Assembly (NCBI RefSeq): GCF_030272615.1
Contig: NC_081409.1
Location: 24,012,406-24,076,405, forward strand
Source: Cryptomeria japonica
Taxonomy: Eukaryota; Streptophyta; Pinopsida; Cupressales; Cupressaceae
Length of the DNA stretch: 64,000 nucleotides
Direction: 5' to 3'
A model generated the notes under the pieces. That model was not told the origin of the DNA, made no database searches, and worked only from the letters and a program-made list of their open reading frames with translations. The translations under genes and the position numbers were made by a program. This document shows, piece by piece, positions 22,425 through 33,255 of this stretch (position 1 is the stretch's first letter; every line of letters starts with the position of its first letter).

Positions 22425-23946
22425 CGCTCCTGTCCCTTAGTGAAGGACCGAAGCTTGTTTCTTAAAATTTTACTGTCTCTGCAGGATCAAGACGAATTTT
22501 TGACTGGAAATGATAAAGGGAGGCATGTTCTTTCCATTGAATATAATTTGAAGAATTTCACAAACACGGAAATGTGCCAGGAGCAAAAATCGCAATTTGA
22601 CGATTTGAGGAGATCAAAGGAGATATGTTTCATCAGTTGAATATAATTTGGAAGTGCCTTCGTGAAGAAAATTGGACCTAGAAGCTAATTCGCTCCTGTT
22701 CCTCAGCCAGGGACCAGGGCGAAATTCAGTGGTAGCTCCCGTCCCTCTCCCAGGGACCAGAGCGAATTTCCTCATAAGGCATATTTTGGGCAAAGATCAA
22801 GTAAGTTTTGAGTTTGAGGCAAACAAAGAAGGTGTAATGAACCTGTTGAAGACAAATTGAAGATTGCAAGACCCCTGATGAACTTCATATTGGCCTAGGC
22901 GCTCCTGTCCCTCAGTCAGGGACCAGAGCGATTTTTGCCTTAGGTCAATTTTTCACCAAGTTAGAACGAACTCCAGGCCAAGGATGAATGAAAAAGGGCA
23001 CAACGAGTCCATTGAAGATAATTTTTCAAGTTAGCAAAGTGTGATGGAGCCTACAAGTGCAAATTCGCTCCTGTCCCTCAGCCAGGGACCAGGGCGAAAT
23101 GTTAGTTATGATGCCTTCCTCCCAAGTTTAAAATCACTCCAAGTCAGGATACAGGGTGGCAATGACGTTTGAGGTGTCTCGACAAAGAACGAAGTTACAA
23201 AGACCGCCACATGAAGAATTTGCACTATATCTTCAAGTTTGCTCCTGTCCCTCAGTCAGGGACCAGAGCGAAATTTCTATGGAGGCTTAAGTTTTGGATG
23301 TTGATCACGTTTCGAGTGCTCAATAAGGATCAAAGGACCTCATTCTACATTGTGAAGGCAATTGCAAATTGATGGAAACAAAGATGAGCCCAGGATACCA
23401 AAAATCGCTCCTGTCCCTCAGTCAGGGACCAGGGCGATATTCACTATATTAGCCAGTTTATCCAAAAATCACGCTAAGTCAAGGACGTACAAGGTTGCAC
23501 AGGGTCAAAGTGTTCTTAAGAAGATGATATGCGAGGAAGTTAAACGTCAAAAGGTGATCGAATTGAACCAAGAAGCTAAATCGCTCCTGTCCTTCAGGCA
23601 AGGACCAGGGCGATTTTCATTAAATCACTCATTATCCTTCAAAAATCATGTCGAAGCAAGATTATATAAGGTTGAAAGCGTCATTTGGAAGGCGATGAAC
23701 AAGAAGCAAAGGTTACAAGATAGCAAATTTAGGCTAGAACACAAGGTTCGCTCCTGTCCCTCACCAAGGGACCAGGGCGATAATGGTCACAAAGGGCATT
23801 CGTCTACAAAATTAAGTCAATCAAGCACAAGATTCTTGTCAAAAATGCCAGTTTCAACGTAGAGATGGTGATTTTGAATGTCAAAGGCGAGAGATTCAAG
23901 ACTAAAATGTTAATTTGCTCCTGTCCCTCTCCCAGGGACCAGAGCG
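22425..23946. repeat. Array of ten hairpin repeats, period about 167 bp
   Basis: Units start at 22425, 22691, 22735, 22900, 23066, 23241, 23406, 23582, 23749 and 23917. Each is about 31 nt with arms CGCTCCTGTCCCT and AGGGACCAGAGCG (or AGGGCG) around a CAGTC-like loop. From 22735 on, the spacing is 165, 166, 175, 165, 176, 167 and 168 bp. The spacer DNA is only loosely similar between units, so the hairpin core is the conserved part. Confidence 0.9.
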
Positions 23947-24267
23947 ATGTGGTTTGTACCCTTACCTCTCCCAAATTTCGGCGCTAATAACATTTTTGAA
24001 TTTTATTAAATGCTAAAGATCAATAAAATTTGAAATATCCAATCAAGTTAGCATTTAAAAAAATAGCGCAAAACATTTATTAATTAATTTTGCCTATTAA
24101 AAAATCGAAAAAAATTTAATTATAAAGGCATTAAATTAATTAATTATTAATAAAAAGTGGGGCGCTTGAGGTTTATTTGTTTTGTTTTACAAAAGTCGGC
24201 CTTTAAATTTATTTAAAATTTGTTTTAAATTACAAAGTCGGCCTAGAGTTAATGAAGAGGGTGAGCG

Positions 24268-24279
24268 CCTATAAAAGGG
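24268..24279 (+). promoter_or_regulatory. TATA box upstream of the LTR-borne reading frame
   Basis: CCTATAAAAGGG is a canonical plant TATA box about 530 bp ahead of the long reading frame. A possible 5' untranslated intron runs from CAAG/GTATGG (about 24611) to TGTGTAG (about 24816), which would place the acceptor just before the ATG at 24819. Both are inferences from sequence only. Confidence 0.55.
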
Positions 24280-24800
24280 AGTGGTTTATTTCATTTTCAA
24301 ATCATCATTCGAACAATCTTTGCATGCGAAATATCAAGAAGACAAGGAGGTGCGAAATTATCATTAAAGGGGAGTGCGAACTTAGTTTCAAGTAGAGCGA
24401 ATTTCCATTCCAAGCAAGGTGCGAACATCATCCAAAGGAGTGCGAGTTTGAGTTGAGCGAACTTGCCAAAGACCACGTCAAAGATCCCAAAGGTGGCGAA
24501 TTGCTAAGGTGGACATTCGCTTGAGAAAGATTACGTTGAAAGCTTCAAATTTTGATTTGTGCCTAAGCGAATTTCTTGTTTTGCATTTTAGAGTTAGCTC
24601 TCAAGCAAGGTATGGCGAAATCTTCCTTTCTCTTGAATTTTGAATTTTGATCGTCATAGCTTCAAATTTTGAATTTTGAAATTTTGAATTCCAATAGCTC
24701 AATCGTTATTTAGGAAATGATAACTCAAAGACTTATCATGAAGTTTCCTAAATTTAATCTCTAATCTATAGTTATACATTCCAAAATTTAGTTACTTATT

Positions 24801-27800
24801 ATGAAATGTTGTGTAGGTATGGCGACCTCGAAGGCGGGAGCATCCACCAGTCGTCCAGCTCTCATGAAGGAAGATCAAAAGAACGAAGAAGTGGAGACCA
24901 AGATCGTGTCTAAGTGGAGCAACATTGGAGATACCAACTTGGGCAACTTCAGCACGAAGAAGTTTCGAGAGGTCCTCTACATTGGCAAGCCATCACCTGT
25001 CGCCAGGAGGATAATCGAAAGTGGCATCATTAAGGCGGCCGGCTTCCCTCCAGCAGTACAGTGCCATGAGTTGATGATCGAGTGTGCTCGTCATTATGAT
25101 CCACAGTCCAGAACGATCGTGTCCAATGAAGGAAACACTTTAGCTTATCTTTCAGAGGAAGCTATAAGTGAGGCTTTCCATCTTCCAGAGCACAGAGATA
25201 TGGTCTACAAGAGCATAGAAGGAGCCAGGTCCATGTACGAAGATGATCCAGATGCTTGCCTAAGCATCATTAACAAGAACTGGTTACTCAAGAGTCGTCC
25301 TCGCCTGAGCAAGATCCCGAACACACCACATAGGATCGATTTCCAGGAGGAGTACAGAGATTTGATTACAATGCTCAACCGAGTCACAGGAGCCCCTCAA
25401 GCCTTCTACTTTGAGAAGTGGATGTTCTACTTTATCCAGGTGATAGTTCAGGGAAAAGGAACAATTCATTGGGCTAGGATAATTAGCCATTGCTTGGACG
25501 TACAGTTGAGGAGACTGAAGGCTACCAAATCCTTCCACATGAGTTCATACGTCATATATGCCTTGATCCGGAGCTTTGAGTACGCAGGACTACCTCATAG
25601 AGGAGTGATTGGAAGAGGACCCGGCGAGGTCAGAGTTTGTGATTCCTATGTCCACTTGCATCATCCGCTAGGAAGCAACTACAAGTTAGTTAATGATACC
25701 TTCACGATGAACATCACAAGGACGTTGCAAGGCGGGATTCACAACAGATTATCTCAGGATGCACAGGAACTAGCAAAGAGGTACGGTGCTTGGTTTATCC
25801 AATTTCCGAAGTTCACTTATATTAGAGTTCATGGATGTCCTTCACCTCCATACATGTTGCCAAGATATCCGACAGACAGAATTGTGTTACTTGAGCTAAC
25901 AAGACAGTTGGCAGCTTATGCGAAGGCATTCAGACATAGACATGGAAATGGAGTTCCGGTACCTATCATATTAGGCAATTCAGTTGAGGTATGTCCTGAT
26001 GCTTTAGCCATGGATGACGCAGAGAAGGAGTTAGCTTTGTATTCTTTTTCATTCTTTGCCTTGAGAGAAAGCTTTGATCCACATGGATATATAGAGGAGA
26101 CAGTCGGTAGGAAGTTTAAGCATGAGTTTCAGATAGAAGATTTTATGATGAATCTCTTGGACGATCTTGAAGTGAAAAGAAAGATGCATTCTAGATTGCC
26201 TTTGGATTTCATCAGGAAATGCAAGATTTACAGAGTGGCCGACCAAGCTCAGGACAGTGGCAGACATCTCCAGTCATCCTATGATCGAGAAAGCAAATCA
26301 ATAAGGTTAGATTGGAATGAGCCCGAGGTCGTGGATCTAGATGCTTTGATGGCTCCAGTCTTGTCTTGTACTCGCAGATGGGTTGATGTGCAGCATCAGA
26401 AGTTGAGAGAGCAAGGCATAACTATGACTTTCACTTTGGAAGAGAAACCAGCCGAAGGTGGAGCTAGTGTAAGCGAAGGTAATCCGAATCCCAGAAATGC
26501 AAGTGAAGGCAACCTTCGAAGTGCAAGTGAAGGCAATCTCCATCCAAGAGGCTCGAAGAGAAAAGAGAGACCTGAGAAGAGAGAATCTTCCAAGAAGAAG
26601 CAAGGGGCCAACCGAGATCGTTCATCCGGCACATCTTCTCGACCAGAGAAAAGGACACTTGAAGTGGAAGAGTCTATGGAGTCAATGGTGCAGAATGATA
26701 GGCAGGAAGAAGGACAGGCACCTCAAGGGTCACCAAGTGGATCTCTCCAAGATTATGAGCTACATGAAGACAAGAACAATGATCAGATAACATCTCCTCC
26801 CAGAGAAGAAGAAGCATTGCATAAGGAGATACAGGTTAAAGAGACAAGATCGGCCATCCCAGATTGGTTGAAGGAAAGATTAACTAAGGTGATCGTGATT
26901 GAGGACGAAGACAATGTAATTGATTTAGAGAGCCTTGTTGGACATTCCCAGGAAGTGACAGAGAAGAGGAAGGCTACCAAGATGTCCAAGATGATTAGAG
27001 ACGAGACTGGCTCCAGAAAATTACAGATAGCTACACCGGCAGTGGACAAGTATGAAGGTGAGATCCTAGCAGAGGAATATGATATAGAGACATTTGAACT
27101 AGGTCCATCCACAGCCGAACAGACGATGGATGATGCCACCGATTTATTTGAGGCCTTGAAAGACAAGCTTAGAGAAGAAATGGAGAAGAACAGAAAGCTT
27201 GAGAGAGAGAGAGGTGCATGGAGAACATATTTCAACCATCTCAATGAGCCTTTGGGACGTCAGGATCCAGCAAGATCACCCGTACAGGCACTTCCCCTTC
27301 AATCAATTAATGAGGCAGAGAGATTCAGGAGTATGGTCCAGCGTATGAGTACTTGGATGGACAAATCTCATACAGTTGCCGTAGAATTTGCAACAAGGAT
27401 GATGAAGACTATTCAAAGGGCTATCCAGGTTCTTGAGATCATCCACAACTTGATGATAACGGTAGCCGCTTTTGCTCATACCAAAGATGTTATCATTCCT
27501 GTCTTGCGAGTAATCAGACAAACATCAAGGAAGGTCTTAGCGCAGGAAAGGATCATGGATGGAGGACCTCACAGTTTACTTCAGTGGTCAACCTTACTCC
27601 AGATGAAGGAAGTTCTCTTCGAGGACATTCGTACTAGATGTAGCCATGTTGAGGAGGTGATCAACCCGATCCAGGACAGAGTATTTGAGGTACTTCGTAC
27701 CATTCTTGGCAGGAGGATCGAAGTTGAGACAAATGTGGATTTGCAGGAATTGGAGGATAGAATCAAGGTCATCTTTTGCAAGGACGCTAATATTATTACA

Positions 27801-28043
27801 GATGAGCAACAGGATCAAATGTTTGCTACCATGCTCCTGATTGAAAAGACTAAGGAACTTGAACCTGAATGGGACGCTGCTCTTCTCGAGGCATTTGATC
27901 AGGTCATCCACTTGGAAGAAAGAATGAAGAATCTTCCCGAGATTCCAATTGCTGAGATCGAAGGAATCGTATCAAGATTCATTGCATATGCTAAAAAGGA
28001 GCATTGGAAAGGGAATAAGATTCTAGATGAGAGGTTGTTATAG
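24801..28043 (+). CDS. 1080-residue protein of unknown function carried in the LTR
   Basis: An uninterrupted 3.2 kb frame. The ATG at 24819 (MATSKAG) follows a splice-acceptor-like TAG and is the likelier start. Residues 1 to about 560 look globular, with motifs such as FREVLYIGKPSPVARRI, GAPQAFYFEKWMFYFIQVI and GGIHNRLSQDAQELAKRYG. This part resembles the plant-transposon accessory proteins often annotated only as hypothetical. Residues about 560-700 are a low-complexity linker with ASEGN repeats and K/R/E-rich segments. From about 780 onward there is predicted helical or coiled-coil sequence. No protease, RT or zinc-knuckle motif is visible. Ogre/Tat elements have an extra ORF1 before gag, but there it follows the primer binding site, whereas here the frame precedes it. 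AATAAA follows at about 28130. I do not assign a function. Confidence 0.75.
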   Translation: MKCCVGMATSKAGASTSRPALMKEDQKNEEVETKIVSKWSNIGDTNLGNFSTKKFREVLYIGKPSPVARRIIESGIIKAAGFPPAVQCHELMIECARHYDPQSRTIVSNEGNTLAYLSEEAISEAFHLPEHRDMVYKSIEGARSMYEDDPDACLSIINKNWLLKSRPRLSKIPNTPHRIDFQEEYRDLITMLNRVTGAPQAFYFEKWMFYFIQVIVQGKGTIHWARIISHCLDVQLRRLKATKSFHMSSYVIYALIRSFEYAGLPHRGVIGRGPGEVRVCDSYVHLHHPLGSNYKLVNDTFTMNITRTLQGGIHNRLSQDAQELAKRYGAWFIQFPKFTYIRVHGCPSPPYMLPRYPTDRIVLLELTRQLAAYAKAFRHRHGNGVPVPIILGNSVEVCPDALAMDDAEKELALYSFSFFALRESFDPHGYIEETVGRKFKHEFQIEDFMMNLLDDLEVKRKMHSRLPLDFIRKCKIYRVADQAQDSGRHLQSSYDRESKSIRLDWNEPEVVDLDALMAPVLSCTRRWVDVQHQKLREQGITMTFTLEEKPAEGGASVSEGNPNPRNASEGNLRSASEGNLHPRGSKRKERPEKRESSKKKQGANRDRSSGTSSRPEKRTLEVEESMESMVQNDRQEEGQAPQGSPSGSLQDYELHEDKNNDQITSPPREEEALHKEIQVKETRSAIPDWLKERLTKVIVIEDEDNVIDLESLVGHSQEVTEKRKATKMSKMIRDETGSRKLQIATPAVDKYEGEILAEEYDIETFELGPSTAEQTMDDATDLFEALKDKLREEMEKNRKLERERGAWRTYFNHLNEPLGRQDPARSPVQALPLQSINEAERFRSMVQRMSTWMDKSHTVAVEFATRMMKTIQRAIQVLEIIHNLMITVAAFAHTKDVIIPVLRVIRQTSRKVLAQERIMDGGPHSLLQWSTLLQMKEVLFEDIRTRCSHVEEVINPIQDRVFEVLRTILGRRIEVETNVDLQELEDRIKVIFCKDANIITDEQQDQMFATMLLIEKTKELEPEWDAALLEAFDQVIHLEERMKNLPEIPIAEIEGIVSRFIAYAKKEHWKGNKILDERLL

Positions 28044-28154
28044 ATGACATGGCACCTTAATTGTCATTGGTCTATGTCTCATAGATTTTTGTGCCAAATT
28101 TAATATTTGGCTATGCATTTAATATTGTTCAATAAAAAGGGGGCTATTTGTAAT

Positions 28155-28172
28155 AAACCCTAATTAGGGTTT
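28155..28172. promoter_or_regulatory. Telomere-box palindrome in the LTR
   Basis: AAACCCTAATTAGGGTTT is a perfect 18-bp palindrome made of two head-to-head telomere boxes (AAACCCTAA). It recurs at 56141-56158 (perfect) and 45958-45975 (one mismatch), and its core is at 347-357, always roughly 25-90 bp from a TATA box. Telo-boxes are known plant promoter elements bound by TRB/PUR-type proteins. Confidence 0.7.
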
Positions 28173-28236
28173 AGGTGTCATAATCTTGACCGTTGATCTG
28201 CTTTTGATCTGGACCGTTCATTGTAATTGAGGATGC

Positions 28237-28246
28237 TATTTATACC
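28237..28246 (+). promoter_or_regulatory. Retroelement TATA box (U3/R)
   Basis: GCTATTTATACCC lies 65 bp past the telomere-box palindrome. The same arrangement is found in the sister LTRs (about 433, and on the minus strand near 45935 and 56072), so this is probably the genomic RNA promoter. Confidence 0.55.
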
Positions 28247-29094
28247 CTCATTTCATTTCATTTTGAAATAATTAGATAGTAGAGAGTTAGAAATTATTGA
28301 TGTATTAGAGAGATTAGAGTTTAGAAGCAATTTACTTTTGTAGCAAGATTGAGTTTTGAGAAAGGAATTCAAACAATTGTTGTATATGATGGCTTTGAGA
28401 TCAATGAAATATTGAAGTTATGGTGTTTTGTTGCAATTCTCTTGGTTATCTTCATGGTTGTTCAATTTTCTCGAATCATTCTCAATCAAAGTAGTGTGTT
28501 AATTCGAAGGACAAAGTGTTGGACTTGATCTTTGGTAGGATTCGCTTTCCAAACCACTAGCTTCTTGCTGATTGTAGGAACGCCTTGCGTGGTCAACTGG
28601 AGATACTTGAATTACTTAAACCTTCAATCGTTATTGTATCTTGGATATGTACCTTCGTGGTAGTGTCTTTGATCTTTGATGTATTGAAAAATCATTTGTT
28701 ACCTTAGAAGATCGCATCAATTTCAATTGAGTTGTTAATTTATGGCAATATTGAAGTTGGTAGAATCCCATTAAGTCTTGTCCACATTGAGTCATTCTTA
28801 GGGTTAGACTAGATTAAACCTCTTGCAAACCCTATCCTTTTGATTCTTTTTCGAAAAAGTTTGTTTAGTTTAGCAAAATCTTCGGCAACGTAAGGCCCCT
28901 TGATGACACAGCAATCACAACGACCACTGGTGCTTATCCACACGTAGAGACCCTACTTACAAGAACATTGGAGTCATCCTAACTGATCCTTTTTGCGAAT
29001 CTTCAGCAGTTAGCGACTTTATTCAAGAGAGGATAAGATGCCTTTGGGTATTTTATTCTGTGTATGATTGTGTACAAAATACATGTCAACAGAA

Positions 29095-29112
29095 TTGGCG
29101 CTAGAAGGAGGG
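29095..29112 (+). other. Primer binding site of the family K element
   Basis: TTGGCGCTAGAAGGAGGG follows three bases after the LTR end CAACA. TGGCGC is the usual start of plant Ty3 primer sites. It fixes the LTR 3' boundary at 29091. Confidence 0.7.
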
Positions 29113-29176
29113 CCTTAGTACCCGAAGTCCAAAGATTTTGAAGAAGAATACATTTCAAACATGATCATGAATCACG

Positions 29177-31156
29177 ATGGTGTTGCCACATGAGGGATTG
29201 AATCAAGTAGTGCAACCGAATTTGCAGATAGGCAGCACTCAAGAAGATATCGTTTCAGGATTGAATCAAGTGGCGTGGAACATAAGGAGAAGTGAAGTTG
29301 AGTATAACAGAGTCAGAATCATCTTGGAACAAGAAGAAGATAGAGCCGAGGAACATCGAAGGGTTAGAGAACTTCGCAATCAAAGGAACCCACAATAATC
29401 CTTGCAAGACTTCACGCTGGATCGCATTGGTTCTTTCTCGCCCGAGAAACATCAAAGACTATTGAGGTCGACACCAGGCATCAAGAATCTAAGTGAACTT
29501 CAGTTTACTTCAAAGGCGAAGCAAGTCAAAAGAGAAGACACTCCCAAGGAATTTGAACTAAGATTAGAGGAATCTCCTGAGTCATCACAAGTTCTTCAAG
29601 AACAAGTACAAGCGGCGATCCAATCAAGTATCCAGGCAATTTCTCAAACAAAAGACCAGGCTAGTTCATCAAGTCCCGTTTCAAATTCTCAAGCCTCGAA
29701 GAGTACGATGGCTCACCAAGCTCCGCCTCCTCCTCCTCCTCCTCATGTACTTAATGGTGCAACTTGGCTAATCAACAATCCATCACCGTTAGAATTTGCA
29801 GTCTATCATGATATGCCCAAGAATCCAGAGCATTTCTGTTCCAAGTTCAATGTCAGTGATTTCCATCGCACAGCAGAAGATCATATCAAGATGTTCGAAG
29901 ACCTTCTTCGTAACAGGCGGATCGAATATGGAGATGTAGCATGTAGGCTTTTCCCCTACTCATTGGGAGAAGAGGCATACTTTTGGTTCGTTCACTTGCC
30001 TACAGGGTCAATTAGGACTTGGGACGCGATGAAAGATGCATTTATTGCAAAGTTTGGTATACCAACCACACCAGCTGAGTTGTATCGACAATTTGTTGAA
30101 GTCTGAAGGAGAGAACATGAGCCCATCACTTCTTTCAACAATAGGTTTCACCGCGCATACACGATGCTACGACATCCTTATCTCATTGCGGACCCAAGGG
30201 AAATTTACTATGGAGCTTTAGATCATCTCACTGCTATGTTCGTGAGGACGCATCCGACCCCGAATGATCTAAATGCAGCGTATGCAAAGGCTATTGAGGT
30301 TAGTAAGCACATGGGACAAAATATCACTGGACCACTACTACACATGGGACCTGTCGCAGCACCAAATCAAATGCAGGTAGTTGGAATGGCGTTGGCCAAC
30401 CAGACTCCAGTCATGAATCCGATTCCACAAGCAACATATCCGAGCGTACAGCCGGCAAATCAGTTGGTCCTTCACCCTGGAGTTCCGATTTCCCAAGCTC
30501 CACCCGCACAACCTGTGTACCTGCAAAATGCCACAAGCTCGTCAAGGACACAAGAAGAAAAGGACGAAATGAAAGAATTGATTGAACAAGTCAAGAAGCT
30601 ATCAACCGAGGTAACTCACCTGAGGAACCAGAATAATCAACTCCAAAGTATGCAAAGGATCAACCATGGCCAACATACGAACAATCAAAATTTCCAAGGA
30701 AACAACAATCAAGGTTTCAGAAATAATTATCAAGGAAATAATAACCAAGGCTTCCAGAGGAGACCATGGAATAGGGCTCCCAACAATGGAAATGTGGTAA
30801 CTCCACTAGATAACCCACCAAATTCGCAGAATCAAGAAAATCCTCCTACCAGCAAAGTGTTTCTAGCAGAGGTGGCCTTATCCAGTTGGTGTAGACTTCA
30901 TAATACGAACCAACACTCCGAGTTACAGTGTCCTGAATTCAAGATCGCGGCCGACATTTTCCAACAAGAGATGCGCAGCACTGATCCACCTGAAAATCCG
31001 CCCACGACAGGATACGAAATGGTCCCAACCACACAGTACGGTCAAGCCATGATTGTTGAAAGCTGCAAGTATTCACAGGAAGAAATTAGTCAAGCACGAA
31101 ACAGGAGATTTCCACCAGAATCTGCTAATGGACCAATGGTACCTCCAGGATCCTAG
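29177..31156 (+). pseudogene. gag of the family K Ty3 element (in-frame nonsense changes)
   Basis: One continuous frame is interrupted by TAA (29396) and TGA (30104) and ends at TAG (31154). It carries the retrotransposon gag core: VYHDMPKNPEHFCSKF, FPYSLGEEAYFWFVHLP and WDAMKDAFIAKFG, then a proline-rich stretch and N/Q-rich repeats. Near 30885-30940 is a knuckle-like WCRLHNTNQHSELQC motif (C-x2-H-x5-H-x4-C) in place of a CCHC knuckle. The stops look like point changes (CAA to TAA, CGA to TGA, CAG to TAG), not frame breaks. Confidence 0.85.
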
Positions 31157-33255
31157 TTCCCACCTGCATCTGCAAATGGACCCATAGAGGACTCAGAATA
31201 TTATTTTCCACCTTTGAACAACAGTGTCTTAGTCGAAGGGATAAAAGAGGTATTTCACCAATCATCAGGAGGTGTGAACCAAAGGGTTTATCATAGAAAT
31301 CAGAGAAATCAAGAACCTCTAACTACATCGATTCCTCCAAACAATTTCTTTACTCCGCCGGATCCCCAAGCCAGCAACAATCCGGAGTATCCACAGAACA
31401 CGCAAGAATACAGACAGAGGAATATTGCACCCCCCGTGGGCAATGAAATGAAAAGATTGGCTGCGTTGGTGTTAGATGAACTCAAGAAAGTTAAAGTGAG
31501 TCTACCACTTTACGAGTTGCTCAAAGTGTTAGAAATCAAAGATGCAATGATCAATAGTTTGAGTGAGTCTAATACAGTAAGGTCAAATGTTCAAGACTCG
31601 ACCAACAAGGCTCAAGCTACTATCAATGTGACTCAAGAGGAAACCAATGACCAAAGACAATCCGAACAAAATGAATGCATGGTCCAGACCATAACCTTCC
31701 CAGCCAAAAAGGAAGATATGTTGGAAGGAAAGGTATTACTCAAAAGGGGCAAGACTAAGAAAACTCAACCTACTATCAAAGAAGGCCTCACCACTAGCCA
31801 GATTCTTCCAGAAAAGGAAGTTGCAATTAAGAAAGATGTGGTCAAGAAAGGAAAATCCACAAACAAAACTGATCACTCAAAAGAGGAGAGTCTAGCGAAG
31901 GATGATCATTCAAAGGTCAATGAAATGAAACATCAAGAACCCAGTGAAGATTCTTTAGGCCCTTCTCAAGGAAAAGATGAACCAGCCCCGTTCCTGCTAT
32001 CAGTTAGAATTTTTGGGAAATTATTGCACAATTGCCTTTATGATTCAGGAGCTTCTAGTAATGTGATGCCCCTGGCTGTCTGTCAAAGACTAGGAATAAC
32101 TCCCGCTCCTACCAAAAGAAAGGTCACTCAGCTAGATAAGACAGAAGTTCCAGTCATGGGCAAGTTGAACAATATCCACATGCAATTAGCCGCGGACCCG
32201 AGAGTTCAAAATTTCATAGACATATCAGTGGTGGATATTCCTGATTCATATGGGATGCTCCTGAGTAGAGATTGGTCACGAAAATTGAATGGGTATGTAT
32301 CAACTAACTTTGCACACATGTGGTTACCATGGAGAGGAGTCCCAAATCAAATCAAGATCGATAGCACTCCAAGGTTGAGACTTATGATAACCGAGTACGG
32401 GGAAGACAATGCAGTTCTGTTCTTAGAATCAGACCTGGGGACATACAAGCCTAAAGTAGAGGAAGTCCTGATGATACGAAACATACAAGATGAAGATGGT
32501 CAACAAGAAGTAATAGAATCTACAAAAATTGTCGTTGAAAGTGATCAAGGATCTGACCAAGAAGATAATGGAATGTTTGAAAATTTCAGGAGGTTCGTAC
32601 ATAGGAACATACAGCAAAGTGTGCAACTTGGTAAGATAGCGTCCGTCCGAGATTTGCTTCTTCCAAATTGGTGTAGAATTCACAATGCCGTCCATTCAGA
32701 ACTATCTTGTGCTTTATGTCAGACCGCATTAGAACAAGTATACAAAAGAGCCCCGCAGACATTAATCATGGAAGAGATTCAAGATTCAGAGGATGAAATC
32801 TCTACGGAAGATGAAACCTTATCTGATACATCAACTGAAAGTCAGGAAGGCCCAGAGACAGAAAATCAAGAAAATACAATATGGACATTAAGGTTCGATG
32901 GATCTAAGTCCAAACAAGGATCTGGAGCCGGCTTCGAATTAATTAGCCCAACAGGAGAAACTTACCTTGCCGCTCACAGATTACAATTTCCTTGCACCAA
33001 CAATGTAGCTGAATATGAATCCTTGATTCATGGATTATTATTAGCCATCAAAAAAGGGGCGAAAATACTGCAAGTATATGGAGACTCAGAAATAGCTATA
33101 AGACAAATCAGGAAGCAGTATGTTTGCCATGATAAAAGATTGACTAGATATAGAAATCGAGTCTAGGATCTCATTGAGAGTTTTGAAGCTTTTAATATCA
33201 ATTCTATTTACAGACATCAGAATCAAGTGGCTAATTCCCTTGCGCAAGCCGCCAG
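31157..33255 (+). pseudogene. Protease plus upstream RNase H-like domain of the family K element
   Basis: In the same frame as gag. The aspartic protease lies at about 31990-32390 (NCLYDSGASSNVMPL, then MLLSRDW). A second WCRIHNAVHSELSC knuckle-like motif lies near 32670. Then follows an RNase H-like domain with RFDGSKSKQGSGAGF (32890), NNVAEYESLIHGLLLAI and VYGDSEIAI, interrupted by TAG at 33164 (TGG to TAG) and ending ANSLAQAAS, where AD..A is usual. It sits before the reverse transcriptase. In the Tat lineage the extra (archaeal-type) RNase H is usually found after RT-RNase H, so the order here is odd. The last catalytic Asp appears replaced by Asn. Confidence 0.75.

Larger units (their letters stand above)
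21966..29091 (+). mobile_element. Giant 5' LTR (7.1 kb) of a Ty3 element, family K
   Basis: The 5' edge TGTTGTGACC...CACACATCGCCCC and the 3' edge ACATGTCAACA match the two ends of the minus-oriented LTR 35542-48817, whose own ends are proven by a CTAGG duplication. A primer binding site follows at once. Order inside: hairpin array (22425-23946), TATA box (24268), a 1080-residue reading frame (24801-28043), telomere-box palindrome (28155), a second TATA box (about 28237), then R-U5. The sister LTR is about 3.7 kb once its insertions are removed and has no such reading frame. The alternative is a separate unrecognised insertion carrying the reading frame. Confidence 0.65.

Noticed and set aside
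22425-23946. CRISPR-like array (regular repeats with diverged spacers)
   Set aside because: Plant nuclear LTR context, spacers far too long (about 135 bp) and loosely related to each other, and no cas genes. It is an LTR hairpin repeat.
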